NCBI RefSeq assembly: GCF_022829685.1
Contig: NZ_JAKSYE010000045.1
Coordinates: 1 to 62,515 of the forward strand
Source: Methylobacterium sp. E-045
Lineage (GTDB): Bacteria; Pseudomonadota; Alphaproteobacteria; Rhizobiales; Beijerinckiaceae
Direction of reading: 5' to 3'
Length of the DNA: 62,515 nt
Position 1 is the first letter of the stretch. Each line of letters starts with the position of its first letter. Under the pieces are notes generated by a model. The model searched no databases. It saw nothing but the letters and a program-made list of their open reading frames with translations, and was not told the DNA's origin. Positions 7,954-17,701 of the stretch are shown piece after piece. A program made the position numbers and the translations under genes.

Positions 7954-9642
7954 TCAGGCGGCCTTCACTCCGGCCAGGAACGCCGTCACCTCGTGGCCGA
8001 GGTTTTCGGAGTACCGCGACAGCTCTTTCGCTGCGCCGAGCACCTGGGTCGCGGCGGCCCCGGTCGAATTCGCCCCCGTCCGCACGGTCGCGATGCTGCT
8101 CGTCACCTCCTGGGTCCCCTGTGCGGCCGCCTGCACGTTGCGGGCGATCTCGCGGGTGGCGGCACCCTGCTGCTCCATGGCGGCGGCGATGCCGTCGGAA
8201 TAGGTCGACATGTCGGCGATGGACCGGCCGATGCGGGTGATGTCGGACACGACCTCGTCGGTCGCACCCTGGATCTCGCCGATCTTGATCCGGATGTCCT
8301 CGGTGGCCCGGGCCGTCTGCCCGGCGAGTTCCTTGACCTCCGTGGCCACCACCGCGAAGCCGCGTCCCGCCTCGCCGGCACGCGCCGCCTCGATGGTGGC
8401 GTTGAGCGCCAGCAGGTTGGTCTGGCTCGCGATGGTCGAGATCATCGACACGACATCGGTGATGCTGTCGGCGACCTCCGTCAACCGCTTCACGTTGGCC
8501 TCGGTCCGGCAGGTGTCCGCCACGGCCTGCTGGGCCATGCCGGAGGATTGGGTCGCCTGGGTCACGATCTCCTGGATCGACGCGGACATCTCTTCGCTGG
8601 CGGCGGCGACGGTATGGACGTTGCCGGAGGTCTCCTCCGCCGCGCTCGCCACCGTGGAGGCCTGGCGGATCGACTGGTCGGCGGTCGTGGACAGGGACTG
8701 GGCGGTGGCCTCCATCTCGGTGGCGGCGCCCGCCAGCCCCTGGGTCAGGGCCGAGACGTTGGCCTCGAACCGGGCGGTCAGGTCGCTGAGGGCGTCGGCC
8801 CGGCGCATCTTGGCCTGGTTCTCCGCCTCCTGCGCCTGTGTCAGTCGACGTGCGTCGATGGCGTTGCGCTTGAACACCTCCAGGGCGCGCGCGAGCAGGC
8901 CGATCTCGTCTTTGCGCTCCGTGCCCTCGACGGACACGTCGAGATCACCCGCGGCGAGGCGGCTCATGGATGCCGTCATCCCGTTCACCGGGCGGGAGAT
9001 CCCCAGGATGACGATGGCGGCGGCGAGCGCCATCGCCGACACAAGACCGATCACGGCAGCCGAGATCATCAGGAGGGACGTCGACGCGGCGATCTGCTCC
9101 GCGCGGTCTGCGCTCTGATGCAGTTCCTGGCCGATCACCTGGATTCGCCGCAGGACCTGCTCGCGCAGTTTCGCACTGAGCGGCGAAGCCTCCTGCGCGA
9201 GGGCTAGTCCGGTCTCGAGGTCGTTCTTCATTCCCGCAGCCGTCGAGCGGGTCAGGACGGCGAAGAAGGCGTCCATGTCGTTCCGCATGGCCTCGTTCAT
9301 GGCGATGCGCTGGGGCGAATCGGCCAGTTTCGAAAGCCTGGCCAGCGCGTCCCGCGCTGACGTCATGGCCGCCTCCTCCCTCGCCTTGTAGGCTTCCATG
9401 TCCTTGGCATCCTTCTTCAGCAGGATGTTCCGGTTCTCGAGCGTCGCTTCGACGACGCCGAGTTCCAGGGTGAGGGAATGGCGCTGTCGCGCGGTATGGA
9501 CCGTCACGATCTCCTGCGTCTGCGCGGCGATCAGGGCCATGGAATAGCGCGCGTAGGCCAAGAGTCCGGCAGAAATCGCCGCCGTCAAAACCAGCGGGAT
9601 GATGATCTTGACCAGCAGACTGAGATTATTGAACGACTTCAT
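7954..9642 (-). CDS. Methyl-accepting chemotaxis protein
   Basis: The product is 562 aa from ATG 9642 ([10 protein letters not shown]); a start at 9705 would put polar residues before the first membrane helix. TM1 is about 9-30, then a helical periplasmic sensor domain, TM2 about 187-212, HAMP, and a cytoplasmic coiled coil. The highly conserved hairpin [37 protein letters not shown] contacts CheA/CheW. It ends in FLAGVKAA without a CheR-docking pentapeptide. No chemotaxis signalling genes are adjacent. It sits where murD would be expected upstream of ftsW. Confidence 0.92.
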   Translation of the reverse strand: MKSFNNLSLLVKIIIPLVLTAAISAGLLAYARYSMALIAAQTQEIVTVHTARQRHSLTLELGVVEATLENRNILLKKDAKDMEAYKAREEAAMTSARDALARLSKLADSPQRIAMNEAMRNDMDAFFAVLTRSTAAGMKNDLETGLALAQEASPLSAKLREQVLRRIQVIGQELHQSADRAEQIAASTSLLMISAAVIGLVSAMALAAAIVILGISRPVNGMTASMSRLAAGDLDVSVEGTERKDEIGLLARALEVFKRNAIDARRLTQAQEAENQAKMRRADALSDLTARFEANVSALTQGLAGAATEMEATAQSLSTTADQSIRQASTVASAAEETSGNVHTVAAASEEMSASIQEIVTQATQSSGMAQQAVADTCRTEANVKRLTEVADSITDVVSMISTIASQTNLLALNATIEAARAGEAGRGFAVVATEVKELAGQTARATEDIRIKIGEIQGATDEVVSDITRIGRSIADMSTYSDGIAAAMEQQGAATREIARNVQAAAQGTQEVTSSIATVRTGANSTGAAATQVLGAAKELSRYSENLGHEVTAFLAGVKAA

Positions 9643-10152
9643 CGAACCGATGCTTCCGCATGGAGTGATCTGAATAGATGAGGCCATTCTGCTGCAGTAG
9701 GGCATAAGATATTATTAACAACGGCTATTTTGCATCAAAATTTATGGTTATCCTCTTTGATTGGTGGCTTTGAGTATTGATGCGATTGCTCAGCGTTGAT
9801 CGCGATTACTGAATTACGGTGGATTGCCGCCGGGGACGTGTTTCGGAGGTGAATCCGAGTGCAGGCCCGCGCAGCCGTCGATGTTTTTTTTGACTCGCCA
9901 CGATATTCGCTTCCCGTGACCTGCCGCATCGGTCCGAAGACGACGGTCCCCGACGCGTGATCTGATCGTCGAAGCGGACGATCTTGCGAACGCTGTTCCG
10001 GCACTGCCGGCCGTGCCGGCGAACGAACGGGGCGAGCGCAAGGATTGGTTTACCATTCCGGCACAGGATCGCATCCGAGCCGGTCCGATGCTGCCGGCGG
10101 CTGTCGGCTGCTCGTTCCGGGCGCCGGAAGGCTCACGGAGAGCGCCGATCCC
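9643..10152. other. Intergenic gap before ftsW
   Basis: This is 510 bp between divergent genes. The left part (about 9700-9830) is AT-rich and probably holds the chemoreceptor promoter. The right part is GC-rich and precedes ftsW. A minus-strand frame at 9735-10004 is open but has poor composition and no signal, so I do not call it. No RNA gene was recognised. Confidence 0.5.
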
Positions 10153-11319
10153 ATGATGTCCCGCGCGGAACGCACGCCCCTGACCGATTGGTGGTGGACC
10201 GTCGATCGCGGCCTTCTCGCCGGCCTCACCGCCCTGATGGTGGCCGGCCTCGTCTTCCTCATGGGCGGCGGACCGCCCGTGGCGGAGAAGATCGGCCTGC
10301 CGACCTTCCACTTCCTCAACCGACAGGCGATGTACCTCGCCCCGACGATCCTCATCATCGTCGCGGTGTCGTTCCTGTCCCTGCGCCACATCCGGCGGGT
10401 GGCTCTGGCCACCTGGATCGTCGGCGTCACCCTCTGCATCCTCGCCGGCAAGTTCGGGCCGGAGATCAAGGGCGCGCATCGCTGGATCCAGTTCGGCCCC
10501 TTCGGCCTCCAGCCGTCGGAATTCGTCAAGCCCGCCTTCGTGGTCGTGGCCGCCTGGGCCTTCTCGGAGGGCGCGCAGCGTCGCGACATGCCCGGCGGGC
10601 TGCTGGCGATCCTGCTCCTGCCCGTCACCATCGTGCCGCTGATCCTGCAGCCGGATTTCGGCCAGACCATGCTGATCACCATCGTCTGGTGCGCGCTGTT
10701 CTTCGTGGCCGGCCTGCACTGGTTCTGGGTCGCGGGCCTCGGCGTCGCCGGCCTCCTGGGCGTCGGCGTCGCCTACCAGTTCCTGCACCACGTGCGCGAG
10801 CGCATCACCCGCTTCCTCGACAAGGATTCCGGCGACAGCTTCCAGGAATACTGGGCGCGGGAATCGTTCAATTCCGGCGGCTGGTTCGGCACCGGCCCGG
10901 GGGAGGGCGTCGCCAAGCGCCACCTGCCCGACGCCCATACCGACTTCATCTTCTCGGTGACCGGCGAGGAATTCGGCGTCCTCGTCTGCCTCGGCCTCGT
11001 CTGCCTCTTCGCCTATATCGTCATGCGCGGACTGAAACTGGCGCGGCGCACCGATGACACCTTCACCCGTCTGGCGATTACCGGCCTCACCACCCTGTTC
11101 GGCCTCCAGGCCTGCATCAACATGGCGGTGAACGTGCGGCTGATGCCGGCCAAAGGCATGACCCTGCCCTTCGTCTCCTATGGCGGCTCCTCGCTGATCT
11201 CCCTGGCGCTGGGCATGGGCTTCCTCGTGGCGCTCACCCGCAAACGGCCGCGCATGTCGACCCTGAGCCAGAAGCCTCCGGGCACCGCGCCGGCCACCGT
11301 CGCCGGAGTGATGCGGTGA
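10153..11319 (+). CDS. ftsW: Septal peptidoglycan polymerase
   Basis: FtsW is a SEDS-family glycosyltransferase that builds glycan strands at the septum together with FtsI. The product is 388 aa from ATG 10153, with about ten membrane helices. SEDS motifs are visible: GAHRWIQFGPFGLQPSEFVKPA, ILQPDFGQTML and, near the end, PAKGMTLPFVSYGGSSL. Its stop overlaps the murG start as GTGA, so the two genes are translationally coupled. murD and the earlier division-wall genes are not upstream; a chemoreceptor gene is there instead. Confidence 0.95.
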   Translation: MMSRAERTPLTDWWWTVDRGLLAGLTALMVAGLVFLMGGGPPVAEKIGLPTFHFLNRQAMYLAPTILIIVAVSFLSLRHIRRVALATWIVGVTLCILAGKFGPEIKGAHRWIQFGPFGLQPSEFVKPAFVVVAAWAFSEGAQRRDMPGGLLAILLLPVTIVPLILQPDFGQTMLITIVWCALFFVAGLHWFWVAGLGVAGLLGVGVAYQFLHHVRERITRFLDKDSGDSFQEYWARESFNSGGWFGTGPGEGVAKRHLPDAHTDFIFSVTGEEFGVLVCLGLVCLFAYIVMRGLKLARRTDDTFTRLAITGLTTLFGLQACINMAVNVRLMPAKGMTLPFVSYGGSSLISLALGMGFLVALTRKRPRMSTLSQKPPGTAPATVAGVMR

Positions 11320-12425
11320 CCGTGCGGACAGCGACCATCCTGCTCTGTGCCGGCGGCACGGGCGGGCACCTCTTCCCGGCCGAGAGCCTCGCCCATGCCC
11401 TGCGCAAGCGCGGCGTGCGCGTGGTGCTGGCCACCGACGCCCGGGTCGATTCCATCGCCGGCGAGTTCCCGGCCTCGGAGATCGTCACCATCGCCTCGGC
11501 GACGCCGTCGGGCCGCTCCATCGTCAAGCGGGCGGGCGCGCTCCTCACCCTCGGGCGCGGCTTCGGCGTGGCGGCCAGGGAGATCAGGCGCATCGACCCG
11601 GCGGCCATCGTCGGCTTTGGCGGTTACCCCACCGTGCCCCCGGTGCTCGCCGGTCAGATCCTGCGCGTGCCGACGGTCCTGCACGAGCAGAACGCGGTGA
11701 TGGGGCGCGCCAACGCCTTCCTCGCGCGCGGCGCCCGTGCCATCGCCACCGGCTTCAGGCACGTGCGCGGCATCCCCGCGAAGGCGACCGCACCGCGCAC
11801 CCATACCGGCAATCCCCTGCGGCCCGCCGTGCTGGCCGCGGCCGAGAGCCCCTATCCCTCGCTCGGCGAGGCGGACGGCCTGCATCTCCTCGTCTTCGGC
11901 GGCAGCCAGGGGGCGGCGGTGATGGGGCAGGTGGTGCCGAAAGCCATCGCTCAGCTGCCCGCCGACCTCCGCGCCCGGCTGACGCTGGTGCAGCAGGTGC
12001 GGGCGGAAGACCTCACCGAGGTGCAGAACCTCTACCTGTCGCTGGGCCTCGCCGGGCTCGAGACGGCGCCGTTCTTCAAGGACTTGCCCGCCCGCATGGC
12101 GCGCAGCCACCTCGTGATCGGGCGCTCGGGCGCCTCCACCGTGTCGGAGCTCGCCGCCATGGGCCGGCCGTCGATCCTGGTGCCGTTGCCCGGCGCCCTC
12201 GATCAGGACCAGGCCGCCAACGCCGCGACCCTCGCGAGCATCGGCGCCGCGCTCGCCATCCAGCAGAGCGCCTTCACCCCCGACCGCCTCACGGCCGAGC
12301 TCCTCGACCTGTTCACCCATCCGGCAAAATTGACCGCGGCGGCCGCAGCCGCCAAAAGCGCGGGCATCCACGATGCCGCCGAGCGGTTGGCCGATGTCGT
12401 CCTCGCGACGGCAGCCCGCACCTGA
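11316..12425 (+). CDS. murG: UDP-GlcNAc:lipid I N-acetylglucosaminyltransferase
   Basis: MurG makes lipid II from lipid I on the inner face of the membrane. The product is 369 aa from GTG 11316, which overlaps the ftsW stop. The N-terminal G-loop [13 protein letters not shown], the second loop GFGGYPTVP, the [13 protein letters not shown] strand and the C-terminal [29 protein letters not shown] are all present, matching the GT28 fold. Length is typical. It lies between ftsW and murC in an uninterrupted run. Confidence 0.96.
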   Translation: MTVRTATILLCAGGTGGHLFPAESLAHALRKRGVRVVLATDARVDSIAGEFPASEIVTIASATPSGRSIVKRAGALLTLGRGFGVAAREIRRIDPAAIVGFGGYPTVPPVLAGQILRVPTVLHEQNAVMGRANAFLARGARAIATGFRHVRGIPAKATAPRTHTGNPLRPAVLAAAESPYPSLGEADGLHLLVFGGSQGAAVMGQVVPKAIAQLPADLRARLTLVQQVRAEDLTEVQNLYLSLGLAGLETAPFFKDLPARMARSHLVIGRSGASTVSELAAMGRPSILVPLPGALDQDQAANAATLASIGAALAIQQSAFTPDRLTAELLDLFTHPAKLTAAAAAAKSAGIHDAAERLADVVLATAART

Positions 12426-12480
12426 TTCCGAGCCGGGGCGCCCTCACGCGCTCCGCGACACGACGAGACTGGTTCCCACC

Positions 12481-13887
12481 ATGAAGCTGCCCGACAAGCT
12501 CGGCCCCATCCATTTCATCGGCATCGGCGGCATCGGCATGTCCGGCATCGCCGAGGTGATGTCGAACCTCGGCTATACCGTCCAGGGGTCGGACGCCAAC
12601 GACAACGCCAACGTCCGGCGCCTGGCCGAGAAGGGCATGAAGACCTTCATCGGTCACGCCGCGCAGAACGTTGAGGAGGCCGCCCTCGTGGTGGTCTCCA
12701 CCGCGATCCGTCGCGACAACCCGGAGCTCATCGCCGCCCGCGAGCGCCGCCTGCCGGTGGTGCGCCGGGCCGAGATGCTGGCCGAGCTGATGCGCTTCAA
12801 ATCCTGCGTCGCCATCGCCGGCACGCATGGCAAGACCACCACCACCTCCCTGGTGGCGACCCTGCTCGACGCCGGCAACATGGACCCCACCGTCATCAAC
12901 GGCGGCATCATCAACGCCTACGGCACCAATGCCCGCATGGGCGAGGGCGAGTGGATGGTGGTGGAGGCCGACGAATCCGACGGCACCTTCCTGAAGCTGC
13001 CGGCGGATGTCGCCATTGTCACCAATATCGACCCCGAACACCTCGACCATTTCGGCTCGTTCGAGGCGGTGAAGGACGCGTTCCGGCGCTTCATCGACAA
13101 CATCCCGTTCTACGGCTTCGCCGTGATGTGCATCGACCATCCCGTGGTGCAGGACCTCGTGGGCCATATCGAGGACCGCCGCATCATCACCTACGGCGAG
13201 AACCCGCAGGCCGATGTCCGCCTCATCGACGTGGACCTGCGCGGCGGTCAGAGCCGCTTCCGCGTCATGATCCGCGACCGCCGCCCCGGTTTCCGCATGG
13301 AGATGGAGGACCTCGTCCTTCCCATGCCCGGCAAGCACAACGCGCTCAACGCCACCGCGGCGCTCGCCGTCGCCCACGAACTCGGCGTCGAGCCCGAGGC
13401 GATCCGCAAGGCGCTCGCCGGGTTCGGCGGCGTCAAGCGCCGCTTCACCAAGACCGGCGAATGGAACGGCGCCCTGATCTTCGACGATTACGGACACCAT
13501 CCGGTGGAGATCAAGGCGGTGCTGAAGGCCGCCCGCGCTTCCACCGAGGGCAACGTCGTGGCCATCATCCAGCCTCACCGCTACACCCGGCTCGCCTCGC
13601 TGTTCGACGATTTCTGCACCTGCTTCAACGATGCCGACACGGTCATCGTCGCCCCCGTCTACGCCGCCGGGGAGCCCCCGATCGAGGGCATGGACCGCGA
13701 CGGTCTCGTCTCGGGCCTGAAGTCGCGCGGCCACCGCGACGCCATCGCGCTCCAGCGCTCCGAAGATCTCGCCGGTCTCGTGGCGACGCGGGCCAAGCCC
13801 GGCGACTACGTCGTGTGCCTGGGCGCCGGCAACATCACGCAATGGGCCTATGCCCTGCCGGGCGAATTGGCGGCGTTGCAGGGGTGA
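12481..13887 (+). CDS. murC: UDP-N-acetylmuramate--L-alanine ligase
   Basis: MurC adds L-alanine to UDP-MurNAc, the first step of the stem peptide. The product is 468 aa from ATG 12481. It shows the N-terminal Rossmann motif [16 protein letters not shown], the ATP loop [13 protein letters not shown], the [14 protein letters not shown] segment and the C-terminal [12 protein letters not shown] plus QPHRYTR motifs. It is co-directional with murG (55-bp gap). The next gene on this strand, murB, is separated by an inserted toxin-antitoxin pair on the opposite strand. Confidence 0.97.
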   Translation: MKLPDKLGPIHFIGIGGIGMSGIAEVMSNLGYTVQGSDANDNANVRRLAEKGMKTFIGHAAQNVEEAALVVVSTAIRRDNPELIAARERRLPVVRRAEMLAELMRFKSCVAIAGTHGKTTTTSLVATLLDAGNMDPTVINGGIINAYGTNARMGEGEWMVVEADESDGTFLKLPADVAIVTNIDPEHLDHFGSFEAVKDAFRRFIDNIPFYGFAVMCIDHPVVQDLVGHIEDRRIITYGENPQADVRLIDVDLRGGQSRFRVMIRDRRPGFRMEMEDLVLPMPGKHNALNATAALAVAHELGVEPEAIRKALAGFGGVKRRFTKTGEWNGALIFDDYGHHPVEIKAVLKAARASTEGNVVAIIQPHRYTRLASLFDDFCTCFNDADTVIVAPVYAAGEPPIEGMDRDGLVSGLKSRGHRDAIALQRSEDLAGLVATRAKPGDYVVCLGAGNITQWAYALPGELAALQG

Positions 13888-13894
13888 GCCCCGC

Positions 13895-14284
13895 TCAGAT
13901 CACCGGTGCTGCCGGAACGAGGTCTTCCACGTCGACGCCGAGGGCGTCGGCCAGCGCCCGAAGGACGACGATGTCGCTCATCTCGGTGCCGTCCTCGGTG
14001 GCCGTCAGATCCGCGCATGAAATGCCGCTGCGCGCCGCCAGCTCGGCCGTCGACAGGCCGCGTCGTCCGCGCCAGAAGGCGAGCGGAGAGGGTGCCTGGC
14101 GCAACGCATCGAGATCGGCTTCACTGAGCATCTCGTCCTCGCCGGAGGCGAGCCGGGCCTGCGACGTGGCAAATGTCTGCAGGTCCGACGCATCCTCGGC
14201 CAAGGCGGCCAGCCGCTCGAACTCGGCCTCGGGCATGATGACGATGGATTCGCCGGACGGCGTCTGCGTGCGCACGATGGTCAT
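13895..14284 (-). CDS. Xre-family antitoxin
   Basis: The product is 129 aa from ATG 14284. The N-terminal part (SIVIMPEAEFERLAALAED) looks like a toxin-binding, Phd/RelB-like segment. The C-terminal half is a lambda-repressor-type helix-turn-helix (FWRGRRGLSTAELAARSGISCADLTATEDG). It lies 11 bp downstream of a RelE-family toxin gene, in toxin-first order as in higBA-type modules. The pair is transcribed against the surrounding mur/fts genes and its stop is only 7 bp from that of murC. It should neutralise the toxin and repress the pair's own promoter. Confidence 0.8.
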   Translation of the reverse strand: MTIVRTQTPSGESIVIMPEAEFERLAALAEDASDLQTFATSQARLASGEDEMLSEADLDALRQAPSPLAFWRGRRGLSTAELAARSGISCADLTATEDGTEMSDIVVLRALADALGVDVEDLVPAAPVI

Positions 14285-14295
14285 GATGCTGGATC

Positions 14296-14550
14296 CTACC
14301 CGTAGATCGAGCCGCGGGGACCGACGGCATGCACAATGACCCGATCCGCCTCGATCGTGAAGATCACCCGCCAATCGCCGATTCGCAGGCGAAAACCCTC
14401 GGCCCCTTTGAGGGCCTTGACGTTGTTGGACAGAGCCGCGGGGTCGTCGGCAAGCGTTCTCAGTTTCTCGCGTATCAGCGCTTCGGTGTTGACCGGCATA
14501 CGGGCGAGCGCCCGAGCCGCGGGACGGGTGTAGACAATCGTACGGCCCAT
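14296..14550 (-). CDS. RelE/ParE-family toxin
   Basis: The product is 84 aa from ATG 14550; an upstream in-frame start at 14604 would run into the murB leader. The fold signature is clear: IVYTRPAARALARMP, then IREKLRTLADDP, then VKALKGAEGFRLRIGDWRVIF and a final RGSIYG. Conserved basic residues (R54, R56, R60 region) match mRNA-cleaving RelE proteins rather than ParE gyrase poisons, though the split is not certain. It lies divergent from murB, with about 60 bp for both promoters. Confidence 0.82.
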   Translation of the reverse strand: MGRTIVYTRPAARALARMPVNTEALIREKLRTLADDPAALSNNVKALKGAEGFRLRIGDWRVIFTIEADRVIVHAVGPRGSIYG

Positions 14551-14612
14551 ACCACCACCTGTCGCGGACGCCGACAACTTTCCGTTGAATGCGCCGGAAG
14601 GCAAGAGATTCG

Positions 14613-15548
14613 ATGACCGCGTTCCCCGACATCACGCCCGCCATCCGCGCCGCCGCCCCCTCCCTGCGCGGGCGGCTCCTGGCCAATCCGTCGCTCGCCG
14701 ACCTCACCTGGTTCCGCGTCGGCGGGCCGGCGCAGGTGCTGTTCACGCCGGCCGACGAGGAGGATCTGGCCCATCTCCTCGCAGGCCTCGACCCCGAGCT
14801 TCCGGTGACCGTGATCGGCCTCGGCTCGAACCTCATCGTCCGCGACGGCGGCATTCCCGGACTCACCATCCGCCTCGGCGGCAAGGCCTTCGGTTCGGTG
14901 GAGATCGACGGCGAGACCCTGCGCGCCGGGACCGCCGTGCCCGACATGCGCCTCGCCAAGGCGGCGGCCGAGGCGTCGCTGGACGGACTGGCCTTCTTCC
15001 GGGGCATTCCCGGCTCCATCGGCGGCGCGCTGCGCATGAATGCCGGGGCCCATGGCGGCGAGACCACCGACGTGCTGGTGGAGGCGCGGGGCATCGACCG
15101 CACGGGGGCGCCGCGGCGCTTCACCCATGCCGAGATGGGCTTCACCTACCGCCACAGCGAGGCGCCGGAGGACGTGATCTTCACGAGCGCCCTGTTCCGG
15201 GGCCGTCCCGGCGACCGGGCCGGGATCGAAGCCGAGATGGACCGCGTCACCGCCGCCCGCGAGGCGGCCCAGCCGATTCGCGAGCGCACCGGCGGCTCGA
15301 CCTTCAAGAACCCGCCGGGCGGCAAGGCGTGGCAGCTCGTCGACGCCGCCGGCTGCCGTGGTCTGACGATGGGCGGCGCGCAGGTCTCGGAGATGCACTG
15401 CAACTTCCTGATCAACCGCGACGGCGCCACCGCCGCCGATATCGAGGGGCTCGGCGAGGAGGTCCGCCGCCGAGTGCGCGAGACGTCGGGCGTGGAGCTG
15501 CATTGGGAGATCAAGCGGATCGGCGTCCCGGCCTCGACGGACGGCTAG
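14613..15548 (+). CDS. murB: UDP-N-acetylenolpyruvoylglucosamine reductase
   Basis: MurB reduces UDP-GlcNAc-enolpyruvate to UDP-MurNAc with FAD and NADPH. The product is 311 aa from ATG 14613. It has the FAD-binding region [15 protein letters not shown], the [20 protein letters not shown] loop, the Tyr loop [10 protein letters not shown] typical of type II enzymes, STFKNPPG and the C-terminal [12 protein letters not shown]. The stop codon abuts a dispersed repeat. The neighbouring toxin-antitoxin pair separates it from murC, which is normally adjacent. Confidence 0.96.
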   Translation: MTAFPDITPAIRAAAPSLRGRLLANPSLADLTWFRVGGPAQVLFTPADEEDLAHLLAGLDPELPVTVIGLGSNLIVRDGGIPGLTIRLGGKAFGSVEIDGETLRAGTAVPDMRLAKAAAEASLDGLAFFRGIPGSIGGALRMNAGAHGGETTDVLVEARGIDRTGAPRRFTHAEMGFTYRHSEAPEDVIFTSALFRGRPGDRAGIEAEMDRVTAAREAAQPIRERTGGSTFKNPPGGKAWQLVDAAGCRGLTMGGAQVSEMHCNFLINRDGATAADIEGLGEEVRRRVRETSGVELHWEIKRIGVPASTDG

Positions 15549-15643
15549 AGCGCTCTCCGCCGAAGTGGATGCCGGTTCGGCGAAAGAGAGCGCGACACAA
15601 CAAGGATCTGGAGGTGTGCCCCGACCCGACGTGGTCGGGCGCA
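15549..15643. repeat. Dispersed repeat family A, copy 2 (inverted)
   Basis: This matches 7738-7835 in reverse complement over about 95 bp. It begins at the base after the murB stop (AGCGCTCTCCGCCGAAG...), carries the CGCCGAA/TTCGGCG hairpin and ends in CCGACCCGACGTGGTCGGGC. It separates murB from ddl by 216 bp. Confidence 0.8.
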
Positions 15644-15764
15644 GCTCTAGAGGCGGCCCCGAATCGATTACGACGCTCGGAACGGCGGCCGACGCCACCG
15701 GGCGGAGTCTAGCACGAGCGTGCTCCGGCCACGGCCGGCGGCACGACATCGGAAGGAACCGGAA

Positions 15765-16688
15765 ATGTCCAAGCACGTCGCCGTCCTCATGGGCGGATGG
15801 TCCTCCGAGCGTCAGGTCTCCCTGAATTCGGGCCGCGCCTGCGCGGACGCCCTCGAAGGGGAGGGGTTCCGGGTCACGCAGGTGGATGTCGGGCCCGACA
15901 TCGCCACGGTGCTCACGGAGCTGCGTCCCGACGTGGCCCTCAACGCCCTGCACGGCCCGGCCGGCGAGGACGGCACGATCCAGGGGCTGCTCGAGATCCT
16001 GCGCATCCCCTACACCCATTCGGGCGTCCTGGCCTCGGCCCTGGCGATGCATAAGGAACGTGCCAAAACGATCATGAAGGCCGCCGGGGTGAGCGTTCCG
16101 GAGGGGCGGGTCGTTAACCGTCATGATGCCGCGAAGGCACACCCGTTAACTCCGCCCTACGTGATCAAACCGATCGCCGAAGGCTCTTCCATGGGCGTCA
16201 TCATCGTCCGGGACGGGCGCTCCCATCCGCCCCAGATTCTCTCCTCGGACGAGTGGGTCTACGGCGAGCAAGTCCTTGCGGAGACTTACGTTGCGGGCCG
16301 CGAGCTCACCTGCGCGGTGATGGGGGACAAGGCGCTCGGGGTCATCGAGATCAAGCCCGCCTCGGGGGAGTGGTACGACTTCGATGCGAAGTACGCCGAG
16401 GGGGGGTCGATCCACGTCCTCCCGGCAGAAATTAAACCAAAAATTTACCAGCGTGTCCAAGAGTTGTCGTTAACGGCGCATCAAGCACTTGGATGCCGGG
16501 GCATCAGCCGTGCGGACCTTCGTTACGACGACACACCGGGTGGAACCGGTGCCCTCGTCGTCCTGGAGGTCAACACGCAGCCCGGGATGACCAAGACGAG
16601 CCTTGTGCCGGAGATCGCAGCCTACGCTGGCTTGAGTTTCGGTGAGCTCGTCCGATGGATGGTGGAGGACGCTACTCTGGGTCGTTGA
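15765..16688 (+). CDS. ddl: D-alanine--D-alanine ligase
   Basis: Ddl joins two D-alanines for the stem peptide terminus. The product is 307 aa from ATG 15765, with an AAGGAA ribosome site. ATP-grasp features are visible: VAVLMGGWSSERQVSLNSG at the start, ALHGPAGEDGTIQGLLE, the PYVIKPIAEGSSMGV loop, EVNTQPGMTKTSLVPE at the metal site. Inside the gene two short AT-rich, rare-codon islands hold TTAACC/TTAAC words (16114-16150 and 16432-16474). In other alphaproteobacteria the ftsQA promoter lies in ddlB. Confidence 0.95.
   Translation: MSKHVAVLMGGWSSERQVSLNSGRACADALEGEGFRVTQVDVGPDIATVLTELRPDVALNALHGPAGEDGTIQGLLEILRIPYTHSGVLASALAMHKERAKTIMKAAGVSVPEGRVVNRHDAAKAHPLTPPYVIKPIAEGSSMGVIIVRDGRSHPPQILSSDEWVYGEQVLAETYVAGRELTCAVMGDKALGVIEIKPASGEWYDFDAKYAEGGSIHVLPAEIKPKIYQRVQELSLTAHQALGCRGISRADLRYDDTPGGTGALVVLEVNTQPGMTKTSLVPEIAAYAGLSFGELVRWMVEDATLGR
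16432..16474 (+). promoter_or_regulatory. AT-rich island in ddl, possible internal ftsQAZ promoter/CtrA region
   Basis: Within the GC-rich ddl gene this 43-bp stretch uses AAA, ATT and TTA-type words and contains TTAAACC and GTTAAC, which are CtrA half-site-like. It lies about 180 bp before ftsQ. Two further TTAAC words occur at 16114 and 16146. None is a full TTAA-N7-TTAA site, so the call is tentative. Confidence 0.3.
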
Positions 16689-17629
16689 ACGCCGCCGGTC
16701 AGGCCGGCGTCGACGGACCCCCCGCGCCCGGATCGGGCTTGCTCGTCGCCGGCCTGGCGGCGCGCCTGCCGCGACTGGTGCGCCCCTTCATGCGCGCGCG
16801 CCGTTCGCGGCCCGGGCAGCCGATCGAGCGGCGCATCCCCCGGCATGCGGGCACGCTGACCCTCGCCGTCACCTTCGCCGCCCTGTCGGTGACCGGCTTC
16901 GTCGCCAGCGGCCGCTACGACCGCTTCGTGCTGGAAAACGGCCACGTCTCCGACGTCCTGGCGCGGCTGGCCGGTTTCGGCGTGGAGCGCGTCACCATTT
17001 CGGGCATCGCCCGTCTCTACGAGCGGGAAGTGCTGCAGGCGGCCGGCATCGACGGCCACTCCTCCGTGGTCTTCCTCGACGTCGCCGAAGCGCGCCAGCG
17101 CCTCCTCGACGTGCCGCTGATCGCCAGCGTCTCGGTGCGCAAGGTCTATCCGAACGAGATCGTCATCAACCAGGTCGAGCGCGAGCCCGCCGCCCTGTGG
17201 CAGCGCAACGGCGAGATCTCGGTCATCGCCGCCGACGGCACCGTCATCGACGAGATGCGCGACGACCGCTATGCCGCGCTCCCCCTCGTGGTGGGCGAGG
17301 AGGCCAACGAGCGCCTCAAGGATTACCTCGCCCTCATCGAGGCGGCGGGCGAGCTCGGCGAGCGGGTCAAGGCCGGCACCTACGTGTCCGGCCGGCGCTG
17401 GACCCTGAAGCTCGACGGCGTCGACATCCGCCTTCCCGAGACCGGGGCCGCCGAGGCCCTGGCCCGCCTCGTCAAGCTCGAGCGCGACAGCCGCATCCTC
17501 GAGAAGGACATCATCGCCGTGGACCTGCGGCTGCCCGACCGGGTGGTGGTGCGGCTCACGGAGGAGGCGGCCGCCACGCGGGCCGAATCCCAGAAGAAGA
17601 AGCCGAAGGGCAAGGGGACCGAGACATGA
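16655..17629 (+). CDS. ftsQ: Cell division protein FtsQ
   Basis: FtsQ is a bitopic divisome protein linking early and late division proteins. The product is 324 aa from ATG 16655, overlapping ddl by 34 bp. A TTG at 16685 that overlaps the ddl stop as TTGA is an equally plausible start. A cytoplasmic tail and one membrane helix (TLAVTFAALSVTGFVAS region) are followed by the POTRA domain (FGVERVTISGIARLYEREVLQAAGI) and the FtsQ beta domain (VPLIASVSVRKVYPNEIVINQVEREPAALWQ). The tail is Lys-rich (KKKPKGKG). Confidence 0.9.
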   Translation: MDGGGRYSGSLNAAGQAGVDGPPAPGSGLLVAGLAARLPRLVRPFMRARRSRPGQPIERRIPRHAGTLTLAVTFAALSVTGFVASGRYDRFVLENGHVSDVLARLAGFGVERVTISGIARLYEREVLQAAGIDGHSSVVFLDVAEARQRLLDVPLIASVSVRKVYPNEIVINQVEREPAALWQRNGEISVIAADGTVIDEMRDDRYAALPLVVGEEANERLKDYLALIEAAGELGERVKAGTYVSGRRWTLKLDGVDIRLPETGAAEALARLVKLERDSRILEKDIIAVDLRLPDRVVVRLTEEAAATRAESQKKKPKGKGTET

Positions 17630-17701
17630 GCCGTACGATCCGTCCGGCGCCTCTCGCGTCCCGCCACCCCGCCCTTCCCGCCTCCTTTGCCCGGTAACCC
17701 G

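Noticed and set aside
9735..10004. 89-aa minus-strand open frame before ftsW
   Set aside because: No ribosome site, no hydrophobic or charged pattern, and it covers a promoter region; composition fits chance.
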